Assembly: GCA_001600175.1 (NCBI GenBank)
Contig: BCJC01000001.1
Span: forward strand, 4,449,652-4,513,651
DNA from: Erythrobasidium yunnanense
Taxonomy: Eukaryota > Basidiomycota > Cystobasidiomycetes > Erythrobasidiales > Erythrobasidiaceae
DNA: 64,000 nt
Direction: 5' to 3'
Shown: positions 10,204 through 21,215 of the stretch, one piece after another
Layout: each line of letters begins with the position of its first letter
Numbering within the stretch: the first letter of the stretch is position 1
Position numbers and translations under genes: made by a program
Notes under the pieces: model-generated
What the model was told of the DNA's origin: nothing
The model's database searches: none
Seen by the model: the letters and a program-made list of their open reading frames with translations, nothing else

Positions 10204-12248
10204 CTATACTTCAGACCGCAGCTGAATCTTGTAACAGCTTTCACAATGCGGTTTGTTCTTGTACACGAGGAAGGTGCCATCTTCGAATGGGTTCTGGCAG
10301 TTCTGCAAATTATCGATCAAGGTTTAGCCGGAGCATATGACCCATAAGACAAGCAAGGCCGAACTCACGTCACAGACGAAACAATCTTCGCACCAATTTT
10401 TGTTCATCGCTCTTAGCACATCTCCTTTGATAGGTTTCTTGCAATTTGAGCATTTTGGCAGATGTAGTTTAAGATTGCAGTTCTCGCAGTATGCATGTCC
10501 TTTATGTACCGTAAACGGTTTGGCCAGATATTCATCTTCTCCTTGCTGGCCGGTGGCCGAAGAGCGTTTCTTTGGATCGATGAACGGATCGCCGCAGTTT
10601 GCGCAGAAGAAATGGAGCTCGTGAAAGGTCTTCGTACCGCCCAGGGCATCGTCTGTGATTGTAATATATGATTCGTCGACAATGGGAGTTTGGCAGTGCG
10701 AGCACCGTATGGAGAAAAGCTGGCAGGCGTAATAGGAATGAGTATTAGCTTGAGCTCCATAACGCACGAAAGAAAGGTTCGCCACACTTCATGATAGTCT
10801 ACGTGACAATATGGCTTGCCATCCTTCGTGAAGAACTCCAAATGCTCCAACTGCTTGCTGCATTCTGCGCACGTAAAGCAATCTGGGTGCCATCGTTTCC
10901 CCATCGCATTGACTGTTCGTCCATAGAGCACAGGCTTCGAGCATGCTGGACATGCTAGAGCGTAGTTAGATTTGCCCGAGAGAGATGAGGAAGGAGGGGC
11001 GGTGGAAGTGTGCATTGGCACAGAAGAGACGGGCAGAGGATGCTTCTCGTCGGGTACGGAAGAATCGAAATAATTCCCTGAGAAGGACGAGGTGGCCTTT
11101 AAGCTGGGAGAGGGAGGTGCAATGCCTATGCTGATGCTGGGCGGACCACGGCTTGTGGACTGCGCCGGCGGAGCATCATCATCTTCATCATCGAAACTGA
11201 ATGTCGGGACGACCGGAGAGGGTGACGCTGATCCCGGCAGCGAGATTGACGGAGGAAATTTCTGCTGAGACACGCCCTGCTCACTCATGTCTACTTTCTG
11301 CATGCGGCCATGTAGACTCTGTATGTCATTTGTAGCTCCACCTCTAACTTCTGCCTCCGCTTGTGCATAACTCGCGGGTCGTGGCCTACTACTTCCAGCG
11401 CTACTGTTACTACGCCCTGCCGCAGGGCCTGTATAGCTTTTTATAGGTGCACGAGGGGTATCGTCTGGAACTGAAGCTAAGCTAGGAGGCTTCGGTAAAG
11501 GTCGCCGCTGACTTGATGAGCTGGATATGGAAGCTTGCGATGCGGCTGAAGAAGAGCGAGAGAGGGCTGGCGAAGGTGATGGAGACGTAGAGAATGACTG
11601 TGAGAAGAATGTGCTTGGTGCAGAATTATGAGGTAGAGAGTGGGAAGATATAGGCGTCGGTGCGGTTGCTCGAGGACCGGTTGGAGCTGCCGGAAGAGGA
11701 CGCCTGCGCACTGTAGACGACGATGGCTGAGGAGGTACAGCTTGAGGAGTATATCGAGCATGCTGATGAGACATTGGCTGCTCATGCTGACTACTATAGC
11801 TTCTGGCTGGGCTAGCTACTGGCGCTGCAGGCAGTGTGTTCCTTCTCGGCTGTGGACTGGAGTATGTCCTGTCGCGTACATAGCCGTTCGAGAGCCCTGT
11901 CGATGATGTAGATGCACCCGGACCGTGCGAATCGCCGAGTTGCGGTCTTGGGCTGACCGGCCGCATGTGAATAGGTGATTGTGCTACATCTGGGGTTGAC
12001 AATACGCTGCTGGATCCAGATTGCGACCGTGATTGCGATTGCTGTAATTGATGCTGATGCTGGATCCACTCCAAGTCTTGGGCCGGCACAGCTGGCTGGG
12101 ATTGGCTGCGATGGCTACTGACACTACCGTGGCCATATCTGACAGGATTCCGAGGCGATACTGGCGGGAAATCGGGCGCGCCTGGCGCCAAAGGACACGC
12201 CGGCTGCTGAAAGGCCGTGTAGGGCTGGCTGAAACTGTAGGAGGTCAT
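10204..12248 (-). CDS. paxillin-like three-LIM-domain protein
   Basis: The N-terminal ~430 residues are low-complexity, rich in Ser, Pro and Gln, with patches typical of disordered scaffold proteins. Three zinc-binding LIM modules follow: CPACSKPVLYGR...CHVDYHE; CSHCQTPIVDES...CENCNLKLHLP; and CSNCKKPIKGDVLR...CESCYKIQL. Two short introns lie between the LIM parts (donor just after CHVDYHE near 10780, and after NWCEDCFVC near 10370). The final exon runs to the stop at 10204 and completes LIM3. The layout matches fungal Pxl1/paxillin-like proteins, which help assemble the actomyosin ring and Rho signalling at the cell cortex. It sits inside the glycan gene neighbourhood but has no obvious functional tie to it. 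Confidence 0.82.
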
Positions 12249-12337
12249 CGTGGTAATACTCCCTTAAGAGTCATGTCTGCATGATGTATAGCTTGCTTGA
12301 AGAGGGTATTGATCAAGGGTTAACCTGTGCTTGATCC
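12249..12337. promoter_or_regulatory. very short divergent promoter, LIM gene / SKI3
   Basis: Only 89 bases separate the two start codons (12248 on minus, 12338 on plus). The stretch must contain both core promoters and both leaders, unless transcription starts inside the opposite gene. Confidence 0.6.
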
Positions 12338-15300
12338 ATGTCCGCCCTCGTCAAAGGAAAGCTGAAGGCAGCTAAAGAAGCCCTTCAAGCTAAAGATTAC
12401 AAGAAAGCAGAACAAGCAGCAGCGTACATCATGCACATCCATCGAATTATCAGCGAAAGAACAACCCTATTCTGACGATTTCTGGCCTTGAAATATGACA
12501 GCGATGCTTTGACCTTTGATAGCGCAAACTACAATGCAAGAGTATTCCTCGCAGTCGCCAAACTCAACCTGGACAAGCCTGATGAGGCAGAAGAAGCGTA
12601 CAAAGTTGCGATAGAAACTCAGCCGACGACTCTGCTAGCATGGCAGGCAAGCAACCACAGCTGTTCCGCCAGAAGTTCGCAGCATTCTGATTAATGAATG
12701 CTACGTCGATGTGAACAGGGCCTGGCCAGCTTCTACGAAAAGACCGGACGATGGCAAGATGTCGTCAGAACATACACAAAACTGGCAGATCTAGCTGTCG
12801 AGGCGTGCGGATGATCTTACTCATACCTCAATCCATCTAGCTTACTCTCATACTGTGCTAGTAACGATGCGACCAAGTGCGCCGAAGCACTGCAGAAGAT
12901 CCTCAAAGTCCAGCGAGACCATGCAACGCCGGAAGAGGTATAACTCATCCCATCGACAGTATACAAACGCAACTGATATCCCGTGTGACAGGCCCTCGAA
13001 ACTCTCAAGCTCTTCCTCCCCGATTCCAAGTATTATTACACTCTATCCTCCCTTCCACCGCCGGACTTGACCGCACCCGAAAGCACCACGACATTTGAAG
13101 CACAGTCTCTTCTCCAAAACTCACTACCTATTTTGAGCGAGATAATCACCCAAACTGAAGCCAAAGAAAGCAAATCCATCACGGACGAGATTGAGCGGAG
13201 ACGAAAAAGATTAACTACGACTACATCTGCCGAGGAGACTCGTCGGATAGTTTTGAAGGAGATAATGACAAAGTCACCTCTGCCTGATCTGTACGATCAG
13301 ATCTTGCAGCATCATTCTGCACTTGACGATGTCCGGCGGCAAACAGAACGGAAACTCCTGAGACATCTGCATACTACGCTACTATCACTTCCCTCTCCCT
13401 TCCTAAGCATATCATCTACACTCTCCGAGTCTGCATTAGCGGAAAAGCAACACACAGCCAAAATATTCGCAAAGCAGAAAGACGCGATACGTGGCAGGAT
13501 CGAGGAGTTGGTGCAAGGTATGATGACGTTGAAGATTGAGGATGAGCTGGCATGGCAGATCGGGCTGGAGTGGCCGGATCTAAGAGATGAGAGGAAGGGA
13601 TGGGACGACTACAATCTCAAGAGATACCTGCAGATTTACCCAGAGTAAGCTGGCTGATGATTCTTAGTTCAGTATGTACATGGACTCATTCTGACGTGTG
13701 ATCTTGGCTGCAGTTCCGGACTGTCAAGATTACTGTGTCTACAGCTCGGGCTGCCTGATCCGCTCAAGGACGAGGACGACAGAGATGCACTTAAACCCGC
13801 AAATTTCTCTAGAGAGGAGCTGGGTCTGCTCATAGAGGTAAACACGCACAGCCGTTGCTAAAGCAGGCTGTATCTGATTCTGCAAGCCTCAGGACGCCTT
13901 CCAAGACGCTTCGGCTACTTCTCTACGAGCTCACGTTTTGTCAAGCAGCTTCTTTTTGGACAATAAAGATTTCCAGACTGCTATGGAGGTAGCAGAAGCG
14001 GGTCTTGCGTTTCTCAAGCGGCAAGAAGGCGAAATCGGTAGACGATCGCCTGGGTGGGCTCCCTCTACACTGCACATGACCACTACTGACTAGATCTCTC
14101 CAGCATCCAAGCTATTCTGGAAACTACGCTAGCGATCTCCTTAGTCCACCTTAATCCGCCTATCCACCATACTCGTGCCCTGCGCCTTCTCGACTCCCTT
14201 CTTTCGCAAAACCCAGACGACTACCGATGCATGTTCGCGAAAGGCCACATCTACTCGCAAGACGGTCGCTACGCAGCAGCCTATGATCTCTTCACGCGTG
14301 TCTTTGATACTGAGCCCGACGAAGGCAAGAACAACAACGATGACAAGATGCGGTTCGAAGCCAGAGTCGAACGAGTCTGGTGTTTGGGAAACATAGAGGG
14401 CAGAACGCAAGAAGCGCTAGAAGAGATGCATGCTGTTGCTACGATGCTGGACGACGATCCAGATGTGGAAAGGACTATTAAAGCCAAGAATTGGTGGAGG
14501 TATGGATTCTTGCTCAGCAAGATACAAGGTGGGCTCTTCACGAAACAGCCTTCGCCGAGGTCGGCCTCACACTGACGCGTATACACTTTGATCTAGACGA
14601 ACAGTATCATGAAGCCTCCCTCGACGCCTTTGTGACCAGTATCAAACGGGACAATACCTATGCCCCCTCTTTCACTTCTCTTGGTTTCTATTACCGCGAC
14701 GTGCTCTCGCCTCCCGACCACGAATACTCTCTTCAGTGTTTCCAGAAAGCATTTGAATTGGACGATACCCAAGACGTAGCCGCGGAAATACTGGCTCACG
14801 AATATGCACTGGAAGGAGAATGGGATCTAGTCGAGGTCGTTGCGAGAAGAGTTGTGCAGGTGGACAGGTTCGGGAGTGATAAGAACCCTGCTACTCAACA
14901 AGCTGCAGTAGGCGGTGTCAAGAACAAAAGAAAGCACTTCTGGGCATGGAAGGCTATAGGGGCCGCAGATCTAGTGAGTACCCAGACATACATGGCTGAT
15001 CTCCCTAAATATGATGCTAAAAGAATGGTTGCTTGTCGCAGAAATCGAAACGCTACACACAAGCTATAACCTCTCTGCAACCGGCTACCAGGGGCGATCC
15101 GTCCGATACCAATTGCTGGCTCCAGCTTGCACAAGCCTATCGGGGCGCTGGCAAACACGTCGCTGCCTTGAAGACGCTTGTCAAAGTGACTGCTCTGGAA
15201 AAGGACAACTGGCACGCTCTCTACCTCATTGGAGACATCCAGCGTCAGATTGGCTTATACGAAGCGTCCGTAGTGACTTTTCAAAAGCTATTGTATGTGA

Positions 15301-17491
15301 GACCTGGCGAGCTAGTTGTTTCGGCCGCTCTAGCAGAAACCCTCCTGCAGTTGGGATTGGCTCAAAGTCGAAACGGGTTCACAAAGCGCGCTATAGGCAC
15401 ACTTGTCGAATGCTTATCGCTCTCTTTGGACATCATAGAAGGGGGCTCAGCTAGCCGGATAGCCTGGAAGCTTGTCGGAGATGGCCTGCTCAAGTTGGGA
15501 GAGCTGGTTCAGACTACAGACAAAGACACGATCAGTACTCTCTTGGAGGGTCTTCTGGAGAAACTCGATGCAGAAGGTGTCGATTCCAGGAACCCTCTCC
15601 TTACAGTAGTCACTACAGCTGCTGTGCGACGCAACATCCAGAATACCGATGCCAATGCGGCTTGTATTGCGGTAGCAGTATTGTCTTACTCGCTCCGCAT
15701 GCTTTTGGATGCACAAGAAGCCGACTCCGCTGGTCCATCGTGGTTCGATCTAGGCCACGCCCTGCACCGCCTCAAGCCTTACTTTAAGGCCCTCGATCCA
15801 GCGGCAGAGACGACAGAGAAGCAAGTTAATCTTGAGAGTATCCAGTGTCTGAGGAATGCACTCCAGAAAGAGCCGCTCAACGGACAGTTCTGGAACTTGT
15901 TGGGCGTACTAGCCACGGATGCGACTCCAAAGCTCGCACAGCATGCTCTTATACGAGCATGTGAGCTGAACGTTCGGGTAGGTGAAATTCGCTACGTCCG
16001 CGGATGCCTGCTAAGACGGTGCATCTGACTGTAGAGCGCCGTACCCTGGACCAACCTCGGGCTCTTCTACATCAAGCATGAAGATTACGAGCTTGCAAAC
16101 AAAGCCTTCTTGCGCGCTCAAGTCCTAGATCCAGACTATCCAGAAGCATGGCTCGGGCAGGCTGCTTTAGCCAGGCTTCATGGTGACTTGGCTCAGGCAA
16201 GCGTCTTGGTGGATCATGCGGCTTCCTTGTCGAGCGGAGCAGTAGTAAGTAGCAGACCTCTCTAGCTTCGAGGCATATGCTGAGTACGACTTTCTGCACA
16301 ATACAGCCGGATGCCGATTTAGCGAGCGCGATGTTCAAGTTCGCAGACCGTGTCCAAGCACTTGACAAAGACGAGTTCGTACGTGCATACTATCTGACAT
16401 CCCGTTATACGACACAGAAGGGGGCTCTGGCGATAGCACATCAACTTCAGGGTCTTCTGGCAGAACGGATGGATGTGTCGCAAGACGCAGTATCGAGCTT
16501 CAGGAGAGCTGCTCAACTGCTAGAAGCAGAATACGAGATGGCGGAAAGTCCAGAGGTGGAGGAGCGCTACATCATTGCCAACTCCAGCTTGGGACGGGCC
16601 TATCTAGCGTGTGGCAGGAACGAGGAGGCCATCGATGCGCTCGATGCAGCACTCGGTCTCTTGCAGGACAGAGAGGCTTCCGCAGGCCTGATTCATACTA
16701 CATCACTCAAGCTTCAATGCATGCTGCTTAAGGGTCTGGCTCTGCACTTCAAGGGCGAGATCGAGGCAGCCTTGCAGACGTTCGAGGATGCCCAGAGTGC
16801 ACTGCAAGCGGCAGATGCACCGGCTCTCGAAGGGCAGTCGACGCTGTTATTGGCGAAGGTTCTCTGCAGTCTAGGTGGGGAGGAACAGCGCAGTGAAGCG
16901 GAGCGCCAATTGCTTGATAAGTACGTCTGCTCCTCCACAATATAGGAGATCTAGAAACGCTGACAAACCGATCAGTATATACGATTCTCAAACGAATGAG
17001 CCGAATCTTCCAGTAATCGCTGCGCTCTCGGCGCTAGCTATTGTCTCGGATAATGAGGATCTGCTCGAGGCTGCATTGGCCGAGCTCGTCAAACTTCCTG
17101 TTGATGAGCAACTCCACCAAGATCCTGCCCTGGACATCACCTATCTTCTGGCAGCCCGTCAAACGTTGACTGTACGTTCTACATGGAAATCGACATGCTG
17201 GGATTCTGCTGATCCTGTTTTGCTGTCGTCCTATTTCAGGGTGATCCTGCTCAAGCTGCAGCTATCCATGCTCGCGTAGTCCACTCTCAGCCGACCTCCC
17301 TTCTCGCCCAGCAGGGTCTTCGAGACCAGCTAGACGTCACAGGTAAACTGTCCGAGGAGGATGACGCAGGATCAGATGGAGGAGGCGCAGCGGAGGATGG
17401 AGCCCTTGTGTTCCATGAGGTCCATCGAACGCCTTGGAAGCCCGATCTCTGGAAACGCGTCGTAGCCGTGCCTGGCCTTGACAACCAGTGA
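12338..17491 (+). CDS. SKI3: Ski3-like TPR protein of the Ski complex
   Basis: A long TPR protein of roughly 1,400 residues in many exons. The start MSALVKGKLKAAKEAL at 12338 opens directly into a TPR helix pair, as in Ski3/TTC37. An intron follows and then ALKYDSDALTFDSANYNARV. Further TPR units are visible, for example PSFTSLGFYYRDV (near 14,670), ALYLIGDIQRQIGLYEASV (near 15,220), WTNLGLFYIKHEDYELANK (near 16,050) and later repeats around 16,600. The C-terminus (HEVHRTPWKPDLWKRVV) resembles the conserved Ski3 tail, and the stop is at 17489-17491. In yeast and animals Ski3 scaffolds Ski2 and Ski8, which feed mRNA from the 3' side into the cytoplasmic exosome. About fourteen short introns are needed, and individual joins in the middle were not all checked. 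Confidence 0.8.
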
Positions 17492-17764
17492 CTGGAAGGT
17501 CGCGTCAAACGATGACGCGTAGAGCGGTAGACAAGGACATTGGCTTCTCTCAGCCGGTGGTGACCTTCCAGCGGCTCTCTTCCGACTAGTCCCGATCGAC
17601 CTCTGACCGCATCGACTTCTTGCGACTTCCAGTGTCGCAGAGACTATGACGCAACACCACAAGTATAAAGAGCAATCCCAGCCTTGCTGTTGCTTCTTTC
17701 TTTCCTCCCTCCCAAAATCTCACCTTCCCTCTTCACACTCCACTCCGAAAAACAAAGCAACAAA
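17492..17764 (+). promoter_or_regulatory. TATA-containing promoter of small secreted protein
   Basis: TATAAA lies at 17664-17669, about 100 bases before the ATG at 17765. It is followed by a strongly pyrimidine-rich leader (17685-17745) and an A-rich context just before the start (CAAAATG). This layout is typical of highly expressed fungal genes. Confidence 0.6.
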
Positions 17765-18606
17765 ATGCGATTCGCCAGCTTCTGCGCTCTCGGAGCTACA
17801 GCTCTCACTATCTTCAGTATGTCCCAGTCTATCCCTACGGATCGGTGGCTCATGCTGTCTCCCTTTTGCAGGTTCCATGCCTGGAGCTTGCGGTGCTGCG
17901 GTGGTCGCCAAGAGAGACACTGCCAGCGACGTGCAGTCGATCCTCACCGATGCTACTGCTCAAGTCGAGCCCATCAAAGAGAAGCTCCTAGCAGCCTACG
18001 ACGGAGCCGACTTCGAAAACGAGAACTTCCTCAAGTCCTCCATTGTGCCCCTCCTCCAGGAACTTAACGGCGTCCTCTCCGACACTGCAGGCAAGATCAA
18101 CGCTCTTCGAGCAGACAAGACAAGAGTCAAGAGACAGATCGATACAGCCGCTGTCGCCGCCGCTCGTAAGTTGGCCCCTCCTTGCAGCCCGATGCAGAAC
18201 TTTAGCTCACTGCCCTTGTACTTCAGTCGCTGCCTTGATCAGACAGGTCGTCGCTGCTCTTCAACCTCTCATCAACTTCTTGTCCGGTATCGCTCGTATG
18301 TCGCCCAAGTCCTCCTGGTCCGTTGGAAGTCGCTGACACCTCTGTCCGCTCTTCAGTCGTCCGTCTCCTCCTCGGTGGTACTCTTGCATCGCTTGGATTG
18401 AATTTGAATACAATCGCTATCGGAGTCGGCATTCTGCTCGCTGGTGTAAGCCTCTTGTCATCCCCGCCTCATGCAGCCTCGCCGACTGAACATTTATTCG
18501 ATTACAGGTACTCAACGTCGTCCGCACCCTGCTTGCCGATCTCACTGGTGCTCTTTCTGGCCTCGGTTTCCTCGGTCTTCTAGCTACTCTAGGCTTATCT
18601 GCCTAA
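17765..18606 (+). CDS. small secreted hydrophobic protein
   Basis: The short protein, about 180 residues, has a signal peptide (MRFASFCALGATALTIFS) split by intron 1, whose donor is near 17818 and acceptor near 17872. It then has a possible Kex2-type KR site (VVAKRD), a helical middle (DVQSILTDATAQVEPIKEKL) and a very hydrophobic C-terminal third (VVRLLLGGTLASLGLNL and NVVRTLLADLTGALSGLGF). At least three further short introns separate these parts. It lacks the eight-cysteine pattern of hydrophobins. It loosely resembles surface-active or wall-associated small fungal proteins, but no family was recognised. The TATA box and CT-rich leader suggest strong expression. Confidence 0.7.
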
Positions 18607-19095
18607 AGCTAAAAGCGCCCATAGAAGCTCACCTGCTGGATAGGCTCAGGTTATACTGTCTCTTCCCATATCATACAAGAATACTCTCGATCCTTCCCTG
18701 TTAGTAATTGTAGCAAATAGTCGATTCGCATACAGCGTCGATCAAATAAAACAACCTTGAACCGCTTCACCTCCCAGCTCTTTCTTGCGTAGCAGAGGTA
18801 TGCATACCTTCAGTTGAGATGTCTTACACCTGTTTACGGCACAATAAGGTTCGGACGCGTTGCTTAGATTGCGTGCCTTGACAAACGCACAACCACCGCG
18901 TTGGATAATTTAGTAGACTCTACAACAGAATCGAACTACATCGAGTGTAAACTTACACAGTAAAAGAGCTTGGCCTTCGCCCTGAGGCCGTATGCGAGAC
19001 TCCCAGAAGCACAGAACTCTATATGCGCGCCAGATTGTTTGGCGCAATGTCCTTCGTCGATGGAGCCTGTGCTCATCTTACATCCCGTCACCGTC
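18607..19095. other. spacer before SGNH-like gene
   Basis: It holds the 3' end of the small secreted gene and the presumed promoter of the next plus-strand gene. A short open frame from 18970 runs into the gene in another frame and is not supported. Nothing else is seen. Confidence 0.45.
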
Positions 19096-20803
19096 ATGGC
19101 TACGCAAATATCAGAGGCGTACAGGCTCATCGCCGTTGCCGAAGACGAGAAATCGATTCACGAAGATGAAGAAGCCCTCGAGTAATATCATGTTCCGGCA
19201 GCAAGAGAAGACAGCACTACAAAGCGCAGAGTACCTAATATATGGCTGCTCGTCCTTGTCGGCCCAGTACTTGCGCTACTGGCGGTCGCAAGCGTGAGCG
19301 AGCAAGAGCGCTCTGAGCAATGTCTCAATTGACCAAGCGCAATCCTGACAGCTACGTAACGAGAAGCTCGGGCTACGTATGATTACTACCGCCCAAGCGA
19401 TTCAGGATGTGCGAGCTCTTCAAGATCCATATACAGTTCCTGGATGTGCGTTATCAAGGCTCGACTGCAGCACTGGAAAGTAGTTGCCCTGATAATGATT
19501 AACAGTCTCTTGGAGATCATCTAACAGGACGATGATGCGCTGGGTCCCATACCTGGATTGTCTTGACGATGAGGATGCCCGCATTCAACAAGGAAGATTC
19601 TCTACGAATGAGATACCAGATTACGCGTGGTCTCAAGCACCTCCTTCCTTCAGTTTGCTCCTACAAAGTAGTACACGAGCACTGGATCAACGACTTTCGC
19701 ACTTCAAGCATCGGAAGATAGTGATTGCCGGGTGTTCGTGAGTGAAGCCTTTCACGCAAGCACCTCGCTGAGCATACTAGCTGCTTCAGACTAGACCGTA
19801 ATGCGCTCGAGATGATGTGCACCAGGCTAGGAGCGGATAGGAATACATTTCGCAAGGTCGGGCACGGCTTGTCCGTCTGCCATTTCAAGGTAACAGCGGC
19901 GCCTCTCACAGTCTCTCACACTTTCCTCATCGCTTTCATGCAGGATCTCAACTTTACTATCGAAGTTTGGTTCCACTACGGCACGCAAATAGGCCAAGTC
20001 CAAGGCGAAGGTAGCGAGTATTACTCGTTCGAAGGCCGACTTGCAAAATACTACTTGCCCGAAGCGCGTCGCAATGCTAGCCATCCGGATCTCCTTCTTC
20101 TTGGTGCGTGCACGCAGACTGCTGAGAACCATGACGCTGATGCAAGTGCACCTCGGTCAGCATCAGGCGCCTGGGATCTTGACTTCTTCCGCAAAAGATT
20201 TAGCTCGCGAGAGAATCTTGAGCAAGAAGGCCGAGCTTCTCATCTTACGGTGCAGTACCTGACAGATATGCTGCCATGGGAAGCCTATGCATACTACCGA
20301 ACTAGGCTTCGTGATATGGTCGAATATCTACGAGAGAAGCTTCCAAATACTGCGATCATGTTCCGGACAGAAACCTTTTACGGATACGCGCAAGCCGCCC
20401 AGAGAGATAGTCACAATGCAGAGGTGCTTGCTATGCAGAACAGTGCCAAAGCCGTGATGCACAATCTCGATGTGCCGGTATTTACATGTAGGTCTCTTCC
20501 CATCCGGTATGAGTTATGAACAAGCTGACACTAGTATCGGCAGGGGCAGAGAAGCTGATTGGGGAGCGAGATATGTGTGAGTGCGAGACAAATCACCTCG
20601 AAGGCGCGCCACGACTGATGTCTGTACATATGATCAGACGATAACACCCATTTCAGGATTCCTTGTGAGTAGCACAAAGTCTGACGCGATCGTTCTTCGA
20701 CTAATCGCTGAGACTGATTTCAGCGGCAGCAAATTGGTTGTATAGCGATATGCTGCTGTACTACGCCGATCGAGCTATCCGAGCTTCAATAGCGAAGTCT
20801 TAG
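19096..20803 (+). CDS. SGNH/PC-esterase-like type II membrane protein
   Basis: The start at 19096 gives an acidic 29-residue cytosolic tail. An intron with GTAATA..GCGCAG ends then joins it to a membrane anchor, VPNIWLLVLVGPVLALLAVAS. The lumenal part carries SGNH-like blocks: RKIVIAGCSLDRNALEMMC, with the candidate nucleophile in GCS; PDLLLLGACTQ; and a C-terminal MYDNTHFRIP followed by ANWLYSDMLL, where the Asp-x-x-His pair (DNTH) fits the catalytic block of GDSL/SGNH and PC-esterase enzymes. Related fungal and plant proteins (Cas1, TBL) add or remove O-acetyl groups on polysaccharides in the Golgi, so glycan acylation is the likely role. The first block departs from the usual GDS, so family membership is inferred. 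About seven short introns occur. Confidence 0.68.
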
Positions 20804-21215
20804 GAACTCGACTGCTGTGCAGCTTTTGACGGTGTTACATTAGTCTTGTTGTTGCAGGATCGTGTCCGAGCCACATCGATACAGCCTTTCACAGTGAAGT
20901 CCGGGTCTCGTTAAATGCCAGCTACATATTCAGAGTAGATGCATGTCAGGACAATTGCGATACATTGAAGCATTTGCATATAAGCAACATGAGGAACTTA
21001 GATGATGGCTGACTACCACCGCTTGGTCGCTGAGGAAGGCACATCTACTGTGAAAATACCTATTGTAACGATTTCACAATCATTGAGTTCATGCGCTTTG
21101 AAAGACGACTGATATGCTAGCGGACTTACTGCTACAAAAGTGGATGCTTTTGGACGCTGTAGAAACACGGAAGGTCGAAGGACGCCAACTTCGACAGGTG
21201 AAGAGTCTACATGGA
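20804..21215. other. convergent 3' spacer
   Basis: These 412 bases lie between the 3' ends of the SGNH-like gene (plus) and the bZIP gene (minus). No gene was recognised. Confidence 0.5.
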
